Below, piece after piece: positions 63,864 to 64,000 of a stretch of 64,000 nt of DNA; within the stretch, counting starts at the first letter, position 1; each line of letters opens with the position of its first letter. The notes below the pieces were generated by a model. It was not told the origin of the DNA and searched no databases. It worked only from the letters and a program-made list of their open reading frames with translations. The stretch spans positions 22,060,921-22,124,920 of the forward strand of contig CM022670.1 of the NCBI GenBank assembly GCA_012295275.1, in the 5' to 3' direction. A program made the position numbers and the translations under genes. This stretch comes from Chrysomallon squamiferum. Taxonomy: Eukaryota; Mollusca; Gastropoda; Neomphalida; Peltospiridae.

Positions 63864-64000
63864 GTAAGCTAATTTTGGTTAATTTGTTTTCACACAACAT
63901 TATAATGACCAGATTTATGATTCAGTTCATTATACTACTGGCTTGATGGGAGATGAATATAAATTGTCAAAATAGATTTTTTTGGTGTATCATAAAAGAT

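Overview
The window looks like AT-rich, intron-dense DNA from an animal, most likely a marine invertebrate (mollusc or another lophotrochozoan; this placement is inference from gene content and repeat style). Every recognisable gene is split into short GT-AG exons, and long introns and intergenic stretches are full of A/T homopolymers, (ACAT)n, (ATT)n and (GT)n tracts and degenerate minisatellites. No rRNA, tRNA, CRISPR array or viral gene was seen. All exon models come from reading splice sites and codon phase by eye.

Layout. 1-2705: simple and tandem repeats. 2706-16082 (+): the last 16 exons of a FRAS1/FREM2-family extracellular-matrix protein (two Calx-beta domains, conserved juxtamembrane region, transmembrane helix, C-terminal PDZ ligand); its 5' end lies outside. 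19971-24580 (-): a complete gene for tRNA 2'-phosphotransferase (TRPT1/Tpt1), convergent with the FREM2-like gene. A segment starting inside a FREM2-like intron and ending just upstream of the TRPT1 promoter (12080-25691) is repeated in tandem at 25692-43643. The second copy carries only the last three FREM2-like exons (26579-29687) and a second TRPT1 gene (32678-42526).

In the second TRPT1 gene the two exons coding for the N-terminal lobe occur four times and the next exon twice, all in compatible phase, so one continuous reading frame of about 489 codons is possible instead of 208. This is the most unusual structure in the window.

43644-46431: intergenic DNA with probable hAT-type transposon remnants. 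46432-55800 (+): an intron-containing CDC14 dual-specificity phosphatase copy with several in-frame stops, a frameshift, a missing exon and an altered active site, read as an unprocessed pseudogene. 55801-58990: AT-rich intergenic DNA with a CCAAT box near its end. 58991-63863 (+): the first five coding exons of a RAVER (PTB-binding, three-RRM) protein, continuing past the window.

The genes are not an operon or pathway: matrix adhesion, tRNA splicing repair, mitotic phosphatase and splicing co-regulator are simply neighbours. The local story is structural: repeated tandem duplication at the segmental, exon and intron-minisatellite levels.
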